A DNA stretch of 64,000 nucleotides from Legionella erythra (GTDB lineage: Bacteria; Pseudomonadota; Gammaproteobacteria; Legionellales; Legionellaceae): positions 83,383 through 147,382 of the forward strand of contig NZ_LNYA01000018.1 in NCBI RefSeq assembly GCF_001467615.1, written 5' to 3'. This document shows, one piece after another, positions 9,777-18,780 of this stretch. The position numbers were made by a program, and so were the translations under genes. The first letter of the stretch is position 1. Each line of letters starts with the position of its first letter. The notes below the pieces were generated by a model, which was not told where the DNA came from, did no database searches, and worked only from the letters and a program-made list of their open reading frames with translations.

Positions 9777-10238
9777 ATGGGTGTTGTCGGACATGTAATG
9801 CTTGATTTGGTCTGGTTGCTTTTCCTGTTGTTCATGCTGTTTTATTTCTGGCAGGAAAGGCGTCAGCTGAAGAAAAGCCTGCGATGGCCCCAGACCACAG
9901 GTCATATCACGCAGTTTAACTGGACCAAAGAAGGGCATCAGTTGTGGCCAAAAATTACCTATGCCTATTGGGTTAATGAGCGGGAATACATCGGGGAATC
10001 CTTGCTGTTAAACAGTGCCCATACTTCTTTTTCCAGCGTGCATGCCCGCAAAGTCGCCTACCGGGCTGCGATGGCTTTCGAGCGTAACGAAGCCATTGAT
10101 GTCTATTATAATCCAGAAGCGCCTGAGCAGGCGGTCCTTGATATCAGGCTGCCGAAGAAACTTGATGTTATCATTCTCCTGCTGTTGTTTTTTATTGCAC
10201 TGCATTTGATGGTTGTGGGCTATCGCTGGCTGCATTAG
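9777..10238 (+). CDS. DUF3592-type membrane protein
   Basis: 153 residues, with an N-terminal TM helix (LVWLLFLLFMLFYFW), a soluble middle containing WPQTTGHITQF, KITYAYWVNEREYIGE and IDVYYNPEAPEQAVL, and a C-terminal TM helix. This TM-beta domain-TM layout with YNPxxPxxAVL is typical of DUF3592. The ATG has AAAGGAAAATA upstream. Its last 47 bases overlap the tail of the convergent IcmL/DotI-like gene. Confidence 0.75.
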   Translation: MGVVGHVMLDLVWLLFLLFMLFYFWQERRQLKKSLRWPQTTGHITQFNWTKEGHQLWPKITYAYWVNEREYIGESLLLNSAHTSFSSVHARKVAYRAAMAFERNEAIDVYYNPEAPEQAVLDIRLPKKLDVIILLLLFFIALHLMVVGYRWLH

Positions 10239-10737
10239 CATCCTCTTCCTCCATATCGCAACGACAGGCCGGTTTTTTAATTTTGGCTTGCAAGGTATTG
10301 ATGGCTAAACCCCGAATCCCTTGCCCTGAAGGGGCCTGACTAAACGTGATGCTGACTTCCAATGCCTGCTTTTGCTGATATTGAGGATTTTTATACACCA
10401 CTAAAAGCGGCATAACCGCTTGCCATTGCTGATCGCTGATGGCTTTAACGACGGGCGGCGACAAGGCGACCGCACTGACAAAATAGGCGTTTTTCTGCAC
10501 GGCTTCCGGCAAGCCCGAAGCATTGAGCGCCGCGCTGTACTGCGTCCATCCCTGGGCACTGAAGTATTTGGCAATGGCACGCTGCTGATTCAGGTAATTT
10601 TTATAATCATAGGTATAGGTAGCGACAATGGCTTCATTGGCCCAGACGGATAATTGCGCCTGGTCAGGAATAGAACTTTGCGCGGTCAGCGGCAATAACA
10701 GAAGTACGAACAGCCAGAGCGGGGCAATACGCGGCAT
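10192..10737 (-). CDS. exported IcmL/DotI-like protein
   Basis: 181 residues with a signal peptide (LLPLTAQSS). The core VWANEAIVATYTYDYKNY followed by FSAQGWTQYSAAL is the recognisable periplasmic domain of IcmL/DotI, a Dot/Icm inner-membrane component related to VirB8/TraM. This copy lacks the cytoplasmic and TM part of true DotI, so it is a paralogue, common in Legionella, whose function is not established. The C-terminal extension is acidic and Cys-containing (CRCDMEEED). Convergent with, and overlapping, the DUF3592 gene. Confidence 0.75.
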   Translation of the reverse strand: MPRIAPLWLFVLLLLPLTAQSSIPDQAQLSVWANEAIVATYTYDYKNYLNQQRAIAKYFSAQGWTQYSAALNASGLPEAVQKNAYFVSAVALSPPVVKAISDQQWQAVMPLLVVYKNPQYQQKQALEVSITFSQAPSGQGIRGLAINTLQAKIKKPACRCDMEEEDANAASDSPQPSNAVQ

Positions 10738-10800
10738 GATTTATCCTTAAACGTGACTCTTGATGGATTACTACGAGGAGTATAGACAGGTTTTAACTGC

Positions 10801-10827
10801 AAAAAAACCCCGGTAAAAATACCGGGG
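10801..10827 (-). terminator. strong Rho-independent terminator, minus strand
   Basis: An 8-bp GC-rich stem (CCCCGGTA / TACCGGGG) with a 4-nt loop is followed on the minus strand by seven T residues. No protein gene ends just upstream of it on that strand: the next gene upstream, chiA, is on the plus strand. It therefore implies a non-coding minus-strand transcript from about 10.83-11.0 kb. Confidence 0.85.
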
Positions 10828-10935
10828 AAGTTATTGCGCTCCATGAGCGCATTCCCGCAAAAGAGGGCAATGCGGGAATGAGCATTCGGGGAAATGCTCA
10901 CTTGTTAGACACCCTCTGTCAGCAAAAGTTCCGCA
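10801..10935 (-). ncRNA. candidate structured small RNA
   Basis: Reading the minus strand there are four hairpins in a row: TGAGCATT/AATGCTCA (10879-10900), CATTCCCGCA/TGCGGGAATG (10850-10880), GCGCTC/GAGCGC with a 3-nt loop (10836-10850), then the terminator stem at 10808-10827 with T7. No reading frame of note occupies it. The arrangement is what an independently transcribed sRNA looks like. The 5' end is not defined; a weak -10-like TAACAA lies near 10905. It could also be a long attenuated leader of the IcmL-like gene, which starts 63 bases further on. I cannot name it as a known RNA family. Confidence 0.5.
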
Positions 10936-11050
10936 AAAATCAAAAACCTTCTTTCCCTGTGGGGGGCGGGTAAAGATGTCTATCTACCTATTTGTTAAAT
11001 AACGAAAATTTATGATAGATTAAAAATCTAATTATCACAGGGAGGAGAGA

Positions 11051-13399
11051 ATGAAATATTTACTATTGGGTTTGGGCGCGTTGACTACCATTTCAACGGC
11101 GACTGCTTATTCGACTCCCCCGCCGGCTAACATTCAGCCTATCGCCTGTATTATGTCCCAATTTACTGCCACAGGTAATCAACATTGGAAATCCATTAAT
11201 CTAAAATTAACCAACAGTTGCGGGCAGCCAGTTGATTTTCAAAACTCAACCGTCACTTTTCAGACAACCACGGCCTTAAATACCTCGTTCTGGGGCGATT
11301 TCGGACCCTTGTCTTACCCGGACAACACGCTCAATATCAGTTCTCAGCCGCAACCAGGCGGCAATTATTTAGCCACCTTGACCCTGCATTTCCCCACATT
11401 CCCTGGCGCCAAAAGTCAATTACCCGCTGGCAGTTCCATTACGCTTCAATACGGCGATTTTACTGACAGCCACATAGACGGGACAGTGAATGTTTATTCA
11501 GGCACGGCAGTCAACACGGGTAGTCTGCAGTTGACAAACAGCGCAGCCAAACCGGCAAATGTGGTTAATAATTATGCGCTGGTTCATGTGACCTTAAACG
11601 GCCAACCTGTCCGGGATGTGCAACTGCCCTGGAGCAATACCCAATTAATCAGCGGTCTTGCCGCCGGGACGTATGGGCTCTCTGCGGAAACAGTCACCGG
11701 TACCGACGGTAACACCTATCAGGGTACGGCTGTTCCGAGCACCGTGTCGGTTGTAGCGAACCAGACAGCCAATGCAACAATCAGCTACGCGTTGATTCCA
11801 CAGACAGGGAAAATTAGTATCAATCTGCAAGCCCTGCCAGCTGAGTTGACGGGTTATACGGAAAATCCCGCGGTATTACTGACCAATACGCAGACAGGTG
11901 CTTCACAATCACAAGCCCTGACCTGGGGGAATGCCGTGACGGTGACGCAATTGAAAAACGGGGCATCCTACCAGTTTTCAACAGCGCCCATTTCGTTTAA
12001 CAATGCGCATTGCCAGCCTGTTTTTACGCCGGCGACTGTCATTGCTAATGAAACCACGGTTCCAACCACCAACCTCACCTATCAGTGCGTGCAGGTTGTA
12101 CAGGATTCTGTGACTCTGAATGTACAGGGTGCGCCTGCCTCATTAACAACGCTGAATATAACCTTTACACCCAATAATCAATCCGCGCCGGTTGTGCAAA
12201 CGGTGGATCTGGTGAATGGCAGCGGGACTGCCGTGGTTTCCTTGATTGATGGCGTGATTTACACCGTATCAGGGCAGGCGGTATCTGGCTACAGCGTGAG
12301 TTTTTCACCCCAGCCGCTGACCGCCACAGCCAATGCCGTTGAAACCGTCACCTTAACCGCGAATCCGGTCAGTAATGGACGCATCATTGGCTATCTCCCT
12401 GGCTGGAAAACACCGCCGACTGCGCAAGCGCTTGCCGATGCGGGTTATACCCACATGATGGTCGCTTTCGGTGTCTTCAGCACCAGTAATCCAGGCCAGA
12501 TTACACCGGCGTTTGATACGGTAACCAAACCCTATATCCAGTCGCTGCATGAAAAAGGCATCAAGGTCATCCTGTCATTAGGCGGTGCATTGACCAGCTT
12601 GCCGAACACCACCGTGGATTTCCATCAGGCATTAACCGCTGCCTCGTCACCGGATGCCTTCAAACAAACCTTCATGGCCTCATTGCGGGGTTTGATGGAT
12701 GAATACGGGTTTGATGGTTTTGATATTGACATCGAGCACGGGTTGAATGGCGGCGGTACGTTTAGCAATCCGCAAGGGGATATTGCCGTCTTAGCGAGCA
12801 TTATCAATACCATGTATAGCCAGGATCCCAATTTGTTGATTACCATGGCCCCGCAAACGGCCAATGTGGCGGCAACCAGCGGATTTGATGGCGTCTGGGG
12901 TAACTATGCCTCCCTGATCATGCAGACGCATGATGCCTTAGCCTGGGTGGGTATTCAGCTTTACAACACTGGCTGCATGTTCGGCATCGACATGGTGTGC
13001 TACGGTCCAACGCCGACCAGCAACCCTGATTTCAGTGTGGCCATGGCCGCAGACCTGTTGGAAAACTGGCCAGCACAATTACCCAATGGCAGCAATACAG
13101 GCTTTAAGCCCTATATCAGTTACTTAAATCCTTCCCAGGTTGTCATTGGTTACCTTGCCGCCAATGCCAATGGCAGCGGTGATGGCTCGCCTGTTATCCC
13201 GACAAGCACCATCAAGCGCGCCATCGAGTGCCTGAAAACGGCAACGGCCGGCAGCACCAGTTGCGGCTCGTATGTTCCTCCCCGCGCTTATGGCACTCTC
13301 GGCGGCGTGTTTAACTGGGAAGTGACGTTCGATCAAAGCAACAACTTTCGGTTTGCCACCGATCTTAGACCTTGCGTTATCAATGGTGTCTGCAGTTGA
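11051..13399 (+). CDS. chiA: secreted GH18 chitinase (ChiA-like)
   Basis: 782 residues. Signal peptide (cleavage near ATAYS), then an N-terminal beta-rich carbohydrate-binding region (about 25-170, WKSINLKLTNSCGQPV), two or more beta-sandwich linker modules (about 170-435), and a C-terminal GH18 barrel from about 440 (GRIIGYLPGWK). The catalytic motif FDGFDIDIE spans residues 554-562, with Glu562 as acid and both Asp residues present, so it should be active. Length and layout match L. pneumophila ChiA, a type II-secreted chitinase. The start has AGGGAGGAGAG upstream. A terminator follows, then the LPMO gene: a chitin-utilisation pair. Confidence 0.9.
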   Translation: MKYLLLGLGALTTISTATAYSTPPPANIQPIACIMSQFTATGNQHWKSINLKLTNSCGQPVDFQNSTVTFQTTTALNTSFWGDFGPLSYPDNTLNISSQPQPGGNYLATLTLHFPTFPGAKSQLPAGSSITLQYGDFTDSHIDGTVNVYSGTAVNTGSLQLTNSAAKPANVVNNYALVHVTLNGQPVRDVQLPWSNTQLISGLAAGTYGLSAETVTGTDGNTYQGTAVPSTVSVVANQTANATISYALIPQTGKISINLQALPAELTGYTENPAVLLTNTQTGASQSQALTWGNAVTVTQLKNGASYQFSTAPISFNNAHCQPVFTPATVIANETTVPTTNLTYQCVQVVQDSVTLNVQGAPASLTTLNITFTPNNQSAPVVQTVDLVNGSGTAVVSLIDGVIYTVSGQAVSGYSVSFSPQPLTATANAVETVTLTANPVSNGRIIGYLPGWKTPPTAQALADAGYTHMMVAFGVFSTSNPGQITPAFDTVTKPYIQSLHEKGIKVILSLGGALTSLPNTTVDFHQALTAASSPDAFKQTFMASLRGLMDEYGFDGFDIDIEHGLNGGGTFSNPQGDIAVLASIINTMYSQDPNLLITMAPQTANVAATSGFDGVWGNYASLIMQTHDALAWVGIQLYNTGCMFGIDMVCYGPTPTSNPDFSVAMAADLLENWPAQLPNGSNTGFKPYISYLNPSQVVIGYLAANANGSGDGSPVIPTSTIKRAIECLKTATAGSTSCGSYVPPRAYGTLGGVFNWEVTFDQSNNFRFATDLRPCVINGVCS

Positions 13400-13406
13400 T
13401 GTAGCG

Positions 13407-13433
13407 TGCGCCTCTTTCGAGGCGCATTTTTTT
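13407..13433 (+). terminator. Rho-independent terminator after chiA
   Basis: TGCGCCTC / GAGGCGCA 8-bp stem, 4-nt TTTC loop, followed by seven T residues. It lies 8 bases after the chiA stop, so the downstream LPMO gene must use read-through or its own promoter, though only about 20 bases remain before its ATG. Confidence 0.9.
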
Positions 13434-13454
13434 AATGTCATAACAGGATGAATG

Positions 13455-14591
13455 ATGAAAAAACTAGTAGGAAGTATTGGTCTTGCAATAGCCAGCTTTT
13501 CGCTGTTTGCCCACGGGTCTTTGGAAACACCCATTTCCAGAACCTATCAATGCTACAAAGAAGGGCCTGAAAGCCCCAAGTCAGCTGCCTGTAAGGCGGC
13601 GGTGCAGGTGGGAGGGGCACAACCCTTGTATAACTGGCACGAAGTGAATCAGGGCGCGGCTAACGATCAACACCGTGCATTGATTGCCGATGGGCAGTTA
13701 TGCGCTGGCGGCAGGGACTTTTTCAAAGGATTTAATTTGGCACGCAGCGATTGGACGACGTCTGTGGTACATCCTGATGCCAATGGACATTTTCAATTTG
13801 TTTTTGTGGCGACGGCGCCTCATAAAACCAAGTATTTCAAATTTTATGCCACGAAAGACGGGTATGATTTCAATACCCCTTTAAAATGGTCTGATCTTGA
13901 AGACAGCCCGTTTTGCACCATCACCAGCGTGACGTTGGCGAATGGCCGCTATCAAATGGATTGCCCCCTGCCGGCCAACATGACCGGGAAACGGATTTTT
14001 TACATGATTTGGCAACGCGAAGACAGCCCTGAAGCGTTTTACGGGTGCAGTGATGTATTTATCGACGGAGCCGCACAGGCGCCAACCTGGCACGAGCTTG
14101 AGAATTTTTACGGAACCGGTGATATTGCGGTTAATACCAAAGTCACTTTGCGGGTGTTTAAACACGAAGTGGAAGTAGAAAGCAAGAGCATTACGGTCAA
14201 CGCCAGCAACCATACCGGTACGCAATGGCCCCTGGCTTTAGGCACGGCTGTCAATAACTCGTCTTCACTGGTGCGTATTGGTCTGTTTGATCCGGAAAGC
14301 GGTCAAGTGGTGCTTGCGGCCAACCAAGCCAACAAAATTTACCTCAGTGATGCCGATACAGGCAGCTATCATGTGATGGTTGATTTTACCGAGCCTTCCA
14401 CCAGCACGGATTTGGTCTACCCGGACGGAATCAGCACGTACACGGCCGGCACGATTGTTTTAGGCCGTCTTGATCACAAACGCTATCAATGCAAACCCTG
14501 GCCTTATTCCGGCTGGTGCACGCAGTCAGCTGCCTACTATGAACCGGGTGTCGGTCTTGCCTGGTCGCAAGCCTGGACCTTACTGGGCTAA
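13455..14591 (+). CDS. AA10 lytic polysaccharide monooxygenase with C-terminal chitin-binding module
   Basis: About 378 residues from the ATG at 13455 (AGGA six bases upstream; an ATG at 13452 is possible). The signal peptide ends at FA, leaving His20 as the mature N-terminus (HGSLETPISR), the first half of the copper histidine brace. YNWHEVNQ, CAGGRDFF, ATAPHKTKYFKFY (second His of the brace) and FYMIWQREDSPEAFYGCSDVF are AA10/GbpA features. The last about 45 residues (YTAGTIVLG, KRYQCKPWPYSGWC) look like a small aromatic-rich chitin-binding module. It would cleave crystalline chitin oxidatively, helping the neighbouring chitinase. Confidence 0.9.
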   Translation: MKKLVGSIGLAIASFSLFAHGSLETPISRTYQCYKEGPESPKSAACKAAVQVGGAQPLYNWHEVNQGAANDQHRALIADGQLCAGGRDFFKGFNLARSDWTTSVVHPDANGHFQFVFVATAPHKTKYFKFYATKDGYDFNTPLKWSDLEDSPFCTITSVTLANGRYQMDCPLPANMTGKRIFYMIWQREDSPEAFYGCSDVFIDGAAQAPTWHELENFYGTGDIAVNTKVTLRVFKHEVEVESKSITVNASNHTGTQWPLALGTAVNNSSSLVRIGLFDPESGQVVLAANQANKIYLSDADTGSYHVMVDFTEPSTSTDLVYPDGISTYTAGTIVLGRLDHKRYQCKPWPYSGWCTQSAAYYEPGVGLAWSQAWTLLG

Positions 14592-14597
14592 ATCGCA

Positions 14598-14626
14598 AAA
14601 ATCCCCGCCAAGCGGGGATTTTTTTG
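14598..14626 (+). terminator. Rho-independent terminator after the LPMO gene
   Basis: AAAATCCCCGC / GCGGGGATTTT, 11-bp stem, 3-nt loop, with a T-run that continues past the stem. It starts 7 bases after the stop codon. Confidence 0.92.
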
Positions 14627-14968
14627 CCTGAAAGCACTAGGGCTCCTGGTTTATGAATTTTTAAACATTTATGCTATTTTATAGCTTGCAGGATACGGAG
14701 AATCGGTTTTTGTATGCAGCAATTTCACCAGGCTGTCTTGCCGTTGCGCATGTCGTTTCATGCCCTGAGACAGCCTCGCAAAATTGCCAGATCTTAAATT
14801 GACAGTCTTCATTCCGATCCGAGGGACAATAACAAGAGAAGGACGTTAGGGTTTTGGGGTTTTTTTTAATCCCGGCAAAGGCCTGTATAGTCGCTAAAAC
14901 AACGCGTCATTTAATTGATTATTAATCTCAGACAGTTTTTGGTGAGGTTATCAATCGGGGGAGATTTC
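14627..14968. other. gene-less stretch upstream of the ABC transporter
   Basis: About 340 bases with no convincing reading frame. It holds an AT-rich patch near 14660-14690, a T-rich run at about 14860-14868, and the leader and ribosome site (GGGGGAG at 14957-14963) of the permease gene. No tRNA or clear RNA fold was recognised; it probably contains the transporter promoter. Confidence 0.5.
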
Positions 14969-16708
14969 GTGCGCAATAGTCGTTTTTATTTTGCCAATCG
15001 CGAAAACGTCAGCCGTTTTTTTAACCGCTGGGATTTCTTTCTGCTGATTCTCATTTTTTCAGTGATTTATTTTTTAAGCTGGGCCGGCCAGCAAATGGCG
15101 AGTCCGTATCAGTTGGGCGATCCGCTGCCTATTTCTTTGGATCCGCAAAAACTACCCTTTTATGCCTTGCGTACCGTATTGCGCATGTTTATCGCTCTTA
15201 TCCTGTCGATTATCTTTACGTTTATTGTGGGAGCCCTGGCGGCTAAAAACCGGCGAGCTGAGCAAATCATTGTTCCTGCGATTGATATTCTGCAGTCGGT
15301 GCCGGTATTGAGCTTTCTATCCATTACCGTCACTGGATTTATCAGCCTGTTCCCAAATAGCCTGCTCGGGCCAGAATGCGCGTCTATTTTTGCCATTTTT
15401 ACCGCTCAGGTGTGGAATATTACCTTTGGATTCTATCAGTCGCTGAAAACCCTGCCGCATGACCTGAAAGAAGCCGCCGCCATGTTTCAACTGTCCGCCT
15501 GGCAGCGTTTCTGGAAAGTGGAGGTCCCGTTTTCCATGTCGGGGCTTATCTGGAATATGATGATGTCCATGTCGGCGAGCTGGTTTTTCGTGGTTTTGTC
15601 TGAGGCGATTGCCGTGGCGCATCAGGATATCCGGTTGCCGGGTGTGGGTTCTTATATTGCATTGGCGATAGAGCGCCGTGATTTGCATGCGGTAGGCTAT
15701 GCCATACTCACCATGGTGATCGTCATTTTTCTTTATGACCAGATTTTATTTCGACCGCTTATTGCCTGGTCAGAGAAATTTAAAATGGAACAATCTCCTG
15801 ATGAAGAGGAGTACCAATCCTGGCTAGTCGACTTGATTCGCCGCAGCCGCCTGATGAAGCGTCTGGGGCGCGGTACAGCCATTGTGAAAGATAATTTTGT
15901 CAATGCCCGCTGGTTTAGCCGTTTAGGTCCTAAGGCCATTAAAGAAATCGACTTTCGCCGTCAGAAGCATTGGGACTGGATTTGGAACGGCCTGCTGGTT
16001 TTAGCTATTATGGCCGGTGCATGGTTCCTGCTGCGGTTTATTCTGACTAAATTGCATTTAAGCGATGTCTTGCATGTTTTTTTGCTGGGGGCGGCCACGG
16101 GTACGCGGGTTATTGTCCTTATTATCTTTAGTTCCCTGCTCTGGATTCCGGTTGGGGTGTGGATTGGTCTTCGCCCGCGCCTCGCCCAGAAAATTCAACC
16201 GGTTATTCAATTTGCCGCTGCCTTCCCTGCTAACCTGTTTTACCCATTGTTTGTCATCGCCATTGTCCAGTTTCATTTAAGCGTCGAGATTTGGGTCACG
16301 CCTTTGATGATTTTAGGTACACAATGGTATATTTTATTTAATGTGATTGCCGGCGCCTCGTCCATCCCCCGCGATCTATACCTTGCCGCGGATAATTTTG
16401 GATTGAAAGGCTGGTCCTGGTGGAAGCGTTTAGCCCTACCGGGGATTTTCCCCTTTTATATAACCGGCGCCATTACAGCAGCAGGCGGAGCGTGGAACGC
16501 CAGCATTGTGGCGGAGTGGCTTAGCTGGGGAAATACCACCCTGCGTGCCACGGGCCTTGGGGAATACATTCAAGCCAGCACCATTGCCGGGGATTTCCCG
16601 CGTATCGCCCTGGGCACCATGATGATGTGTGCTTATGTGCTGGCATTCAATCAACTAATCTGGCGCCCGCTATACCGTCTGGCGGAAGAGCGCTTTAATT
16701 TCAACTGA
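14969..16708 (+). CDS. double ABC transporter permease (NitT/TauT-like)
   Basis: About 579 residues from the GTG at 14969 (GGGGGAG at 5 bases; an upstream TTG at 14915 lacks this). Two homologous permease halves, each with several TM helices and its own EAA loop: LKEAAAMFQLSAWQRFWKVE in the first and LYLAADNFGLKGWSWWKRLA in the second, joined by a charged cytoplasmic linker (about residues 270-340). This fused form occurs in nitrate/sulfonate-type importers. It lies 8 bases before the ATPase gene. No substrate-binding protein is adjacent, so the substrate cannot be read. Confidence 0.9.
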   Translation: MRNSRFYFANRENVSRFFNRWDFFLLILIFSVIYFLSWAGQQMASPYQLGDPLPISLDPQKLPFYALRTVLRMFIALILSIIFTFIVGALAAKNRRAEQIIVPAIDILQSVPVLSFLSITVTGFISLFPNSLLGPECASIFAIFTAQVWNITFGFYQSLKTLPHDLKEAAAMFQLSAWQRFWKVEVPFSMSGLIWNMMMSMSASWFFVVLSEAIAVAHQDIRLPGVGSYIALAIERRDLHAVGYAILTMVIVIFLYDQILFRPLIAWSEKFKMEQSPDEEEYQSWLVDLIRRSRLMKRLGRGTAIVKDNFVNARWFSRLGPKAIKEIDFRRQKHWDWIWNGLLVLAIMAGAWFLLRFILTKLHLSDVLHVFLLGAATGTRVIVLIIFSSLLWIPVGVWIGLRPRLAQKIQPVIQFAAAFPANLFYPLFVIAIVQFHLSVEIWVTPLMILGTQWYILFNVIAGASSIPRDLYLAADNFGLKGWSWWKRLALPGIFPFYITGAITAAGGAWNASIVAEWLSWGNTTLRATGLGEYIQASTIAGDFPRIALGTMMMCAYVLAFNQLIWRPLYRLAEERFNFN

Positions 16709-16716
16709 GGCATCCT

Positions 16717-18009
16717 ATGGCAGAAACGATTATCGCCCTTGAAAATTGCCGCAAATCCTTTAAAAAGGCTTCTGCACAGGATTTATTGGTTCTGGAAGAT
16801 GTGAACTTCAAATTACGGGAGGGGGAAATTGTCGCCCTGCTCGGCAAATCGGGTTCCGGCAAATCGACGTTGCTGCGCATTATTGCAGGCCTTGTCCCGC
16901 CGTCTTCGGGTACCGTGACTTATCGGGGGCAACCCGTGACCCGCCCCGTTCCGGGCATCGCCATGGTGTTTCAATCCTTTGCGTTGATGCCCTGGCTTAC
17001 CGTCCTTGAGAATGTGGAATTAGGCCTGGAGGCGCAGGGAGTTGGTCGTGAGGAGCGCCGGCAACGGGCTATTGATGCCATTGATATTATTGGTCTTGAC
17101 GGGTTTGAATCGGCGTTTCCCAAAGAATTGTCAGGCGGTATGCGCCAACGCGTGGGGTTTGCCCGGGCCTTAGTCATTAATCCCGACGTATTACTGATGG
17201 ATGAACCTTTTTCCGCCCTGGATGTATTGACCGCGGAGAACCTGAAATCGGATTTACTTGAGCTGTGGCAGGAGAAAAAGACCAATACCAATGGCATTCT
17301 GTTAGTGACCCATAATATCGAAGAAGCCGCGATGCTGGCCGACCGCATTGTCATTTTTGGCAGTGATCCAGGTTATATCCGTGCCGAATTGCAGGTTTCC
17401 CTGCATCAACCCCGCAACCCCGAAACGCCGGAATTTCACGATTTGGTCGATACTATCTATACTTTAATGACAACGGGTCCAAAAGAAAAAACCAAGCGCG
17501 CCCAGCGGGAGCGTCAAATTGGCTTAGGTTACCGCTTACCGGACGTCGAGCCGTCGGAATTGTCAGGATTGATTGAGACCATGACGTCGTTTGAGGAACG
17601 CATTGATTTGCCGGAACTGGCCGATGAATTAATGATGAACATTGACGATTTATTCCCGATTCTTGAAACGCTGGAAATTTTAGGTTTTGCCAGGGTATCG
17701 GATGGGGATATTCAATTGAGCGACCTGGGCAAGCAATTTTCGGAGGCGGATTTGCAGGAGCGTAAAACGCTGTTTGCCCGCCGATTGTTAGAAAACGTGC
17801 CCTTAGCCCGCTATATTCGTCGGGTTTTGGATGAGAAAGTCGGGCATCGGGTGTCGGAAGAACGCTTTTTATCCAAGCTTGAAGACTATTTAAGTGAAAA
17901 AGAGGCAGAACGCGTATTGCGTACCATGATTGACTGGGGGCGTTATGCCGAGATATTTGCCTATGACTTTAATACAGGAATTTTGAGTCTGGAAAACCCA
18001 GGTATTTAA
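16717..18009 (+). CDS. ABC transporter ATP-binding protein with AAA-associated C-terminal domain
   Basis: 430 residues. Walker A GKSGSGKST near 45, Q-loop FQSFALMPW, signature LSGGMRQRVGFARAL, Walker B LLMDEPFSALD, and the switch His in LLVTHNIEEA. After about residue 260 comes a long extra domain (LPELADELMMNIDDLFPILE ...) known as the AAA-associated domain of nitrate/taurine-type ATPases, probably regulatory. Partner of the fused permease just upstream. All catalytic motifs are intact. Confidence 0.92.
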   Translation: MAETIIALENCRKSFKKASAQDLLVLEDVNFKLREGEIVALLGKSGSGKSTLLRIIAGLVPPSSGTVTYRGQPVTRPVPGIAMVFQSFALMPWLTVLENVELGLEAQGVGREERRQRAIDAIDIIGLDGFESAFPKELSGGMRQRVGFARALVINPDVLLMDEPFSALDVLTAENLKSDLLELWQEKKTNTNGILLVTHNIEEAAMLADRIVIFGSDPGYIRAELQVSLHQPRNPETPEFHDLVDTIYTLMTTGPKEKTKRAQRERQIGLGYRLPDVEPSELSGLIETMTSFEERIDLPELADELMMNIDDLFPILETLEILGFARVSDGDIQLSDLGKQFSEADLQERKTLFARRLLENVPLARYIRRVLDEKVGHRVSEERFLSKLEDYLSEKEAERVLRTMIDWGRYAEIFAYDFNTGILSLENPGI

Positions 18010-18095
18010 GATTCTGCTAAAGTTAATTAAGAAACGGGCGAAAACAATGTCAAAGAGGTATTGTTTGATCGAAGCGTCTTCTTTGAGGAGCAACT

Positions 18096-18779
18096 ATGGG
18101 ATTCGTCATCGCGGTAAGTCAAGCAAAGGGGGGTAGTAGCAAAACGACTACCACTGTCAATCTGGCGGGAGCGCTGATTGAACAGGGATATAAAGTCATT
18201 GTCGCGGATATGGATAAAGACAAACCTGACGCCATTCGCTGGTCACAACAAGGGACGGCCATTAAATTCATTGAGCCATTATTTGATGATAAGCCCATGG
18301 ATAAAATTGAGCATCTGCGTAAACAATACGATTTTGTCCTTTTAGACACACCGCCCAACTACATGCCAGCTGCGTTTAAAGCCATCATGCTGTCTGATTT
18401 CGTCATTTTGCCCTGTTCTCCGAGTTTTCTTGATCAAAACAATTTAACTGATGCGATTGCTGTCCCAAGGATGTCTCAGAAACCGTTTAAAATTTTAGGC
18501 GTTAAAATTAAAAAGCGGCAACGGTTATCGGATCAGTTGATTGAGGAATTAAACAAGTCGGGCCTTGCGTTTAAAACCATGATCTCATCAAAAACAGCCA
18601 TTCTGGAAGCAGCTTTTGAAGGTAAATGGGTTGGGGATTTTGATAAAAACAGTGATAGCCACAAGGAATTTAAGAAATTGGCTGAAGAAGTATTAACCTT
18701 CTTCAATCATCAAAAACAAACAGATACACAAAAAGTGAATTCAACAGCACCATCTCGCGCAGTGAATGAGAGGATTTAG
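18096..18779 (+). CDS. ParA-family ATPase
   Basis: 227 residues, a small ParA/MinD-like ATPase. Deviant Walker A AKGGSSKTTTT at about 10-20 (KGGxxKT pattern), ADMDKDKPDA, switch II VLLDTPP, and ILPCSPSFLD. No N-terminal HTH, so it is of the short plasmid/accessory type. It is preceded by GAGGAGCAACT. It is followed at one base by a ParB-like gene, forming a partition pair on the chromosome, perhaps a domesticated plasmid or element remnant. The true chromosomal parAB usually lies near gidA/gidB, not seen here. Confidence 0.88.
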   Translation: MGFVIAVSQAKGGSSKTTTTVNLAGALIEQGYKVIVADMDKDKPDAIRWSQQGTAIKFIEPLFDDKPMDKIEHLRKQYDFVLLDTPPNYMPAAFKAIMLSDFVILPCSPSFLDQNNLTDAIAVPRMSQKPFKILGVKIKKRQRLSDQLIEELNKSGLAFKTMISSKTAILEAAFEGKWVGDFDKNSDSHKEFKKLAEEVLTFFNHQKQTDTQKVNSTAPSRAVNERI

Positions 18780-18780
18780 T

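Noticed and set aside
13124..13534. 136-residue minus-strand frame
   Set aside because: Antisense shadow of the chiA end and the LPMO start; crosses a clear plus-strand terminator.
18096..18140. Unusual ParA P-loop KGGSSKTT as a defect
   Set aside because: It still fits the deviant Walker KGGxxKT pattern of ParA proteins, so it is not treated as abnormal.
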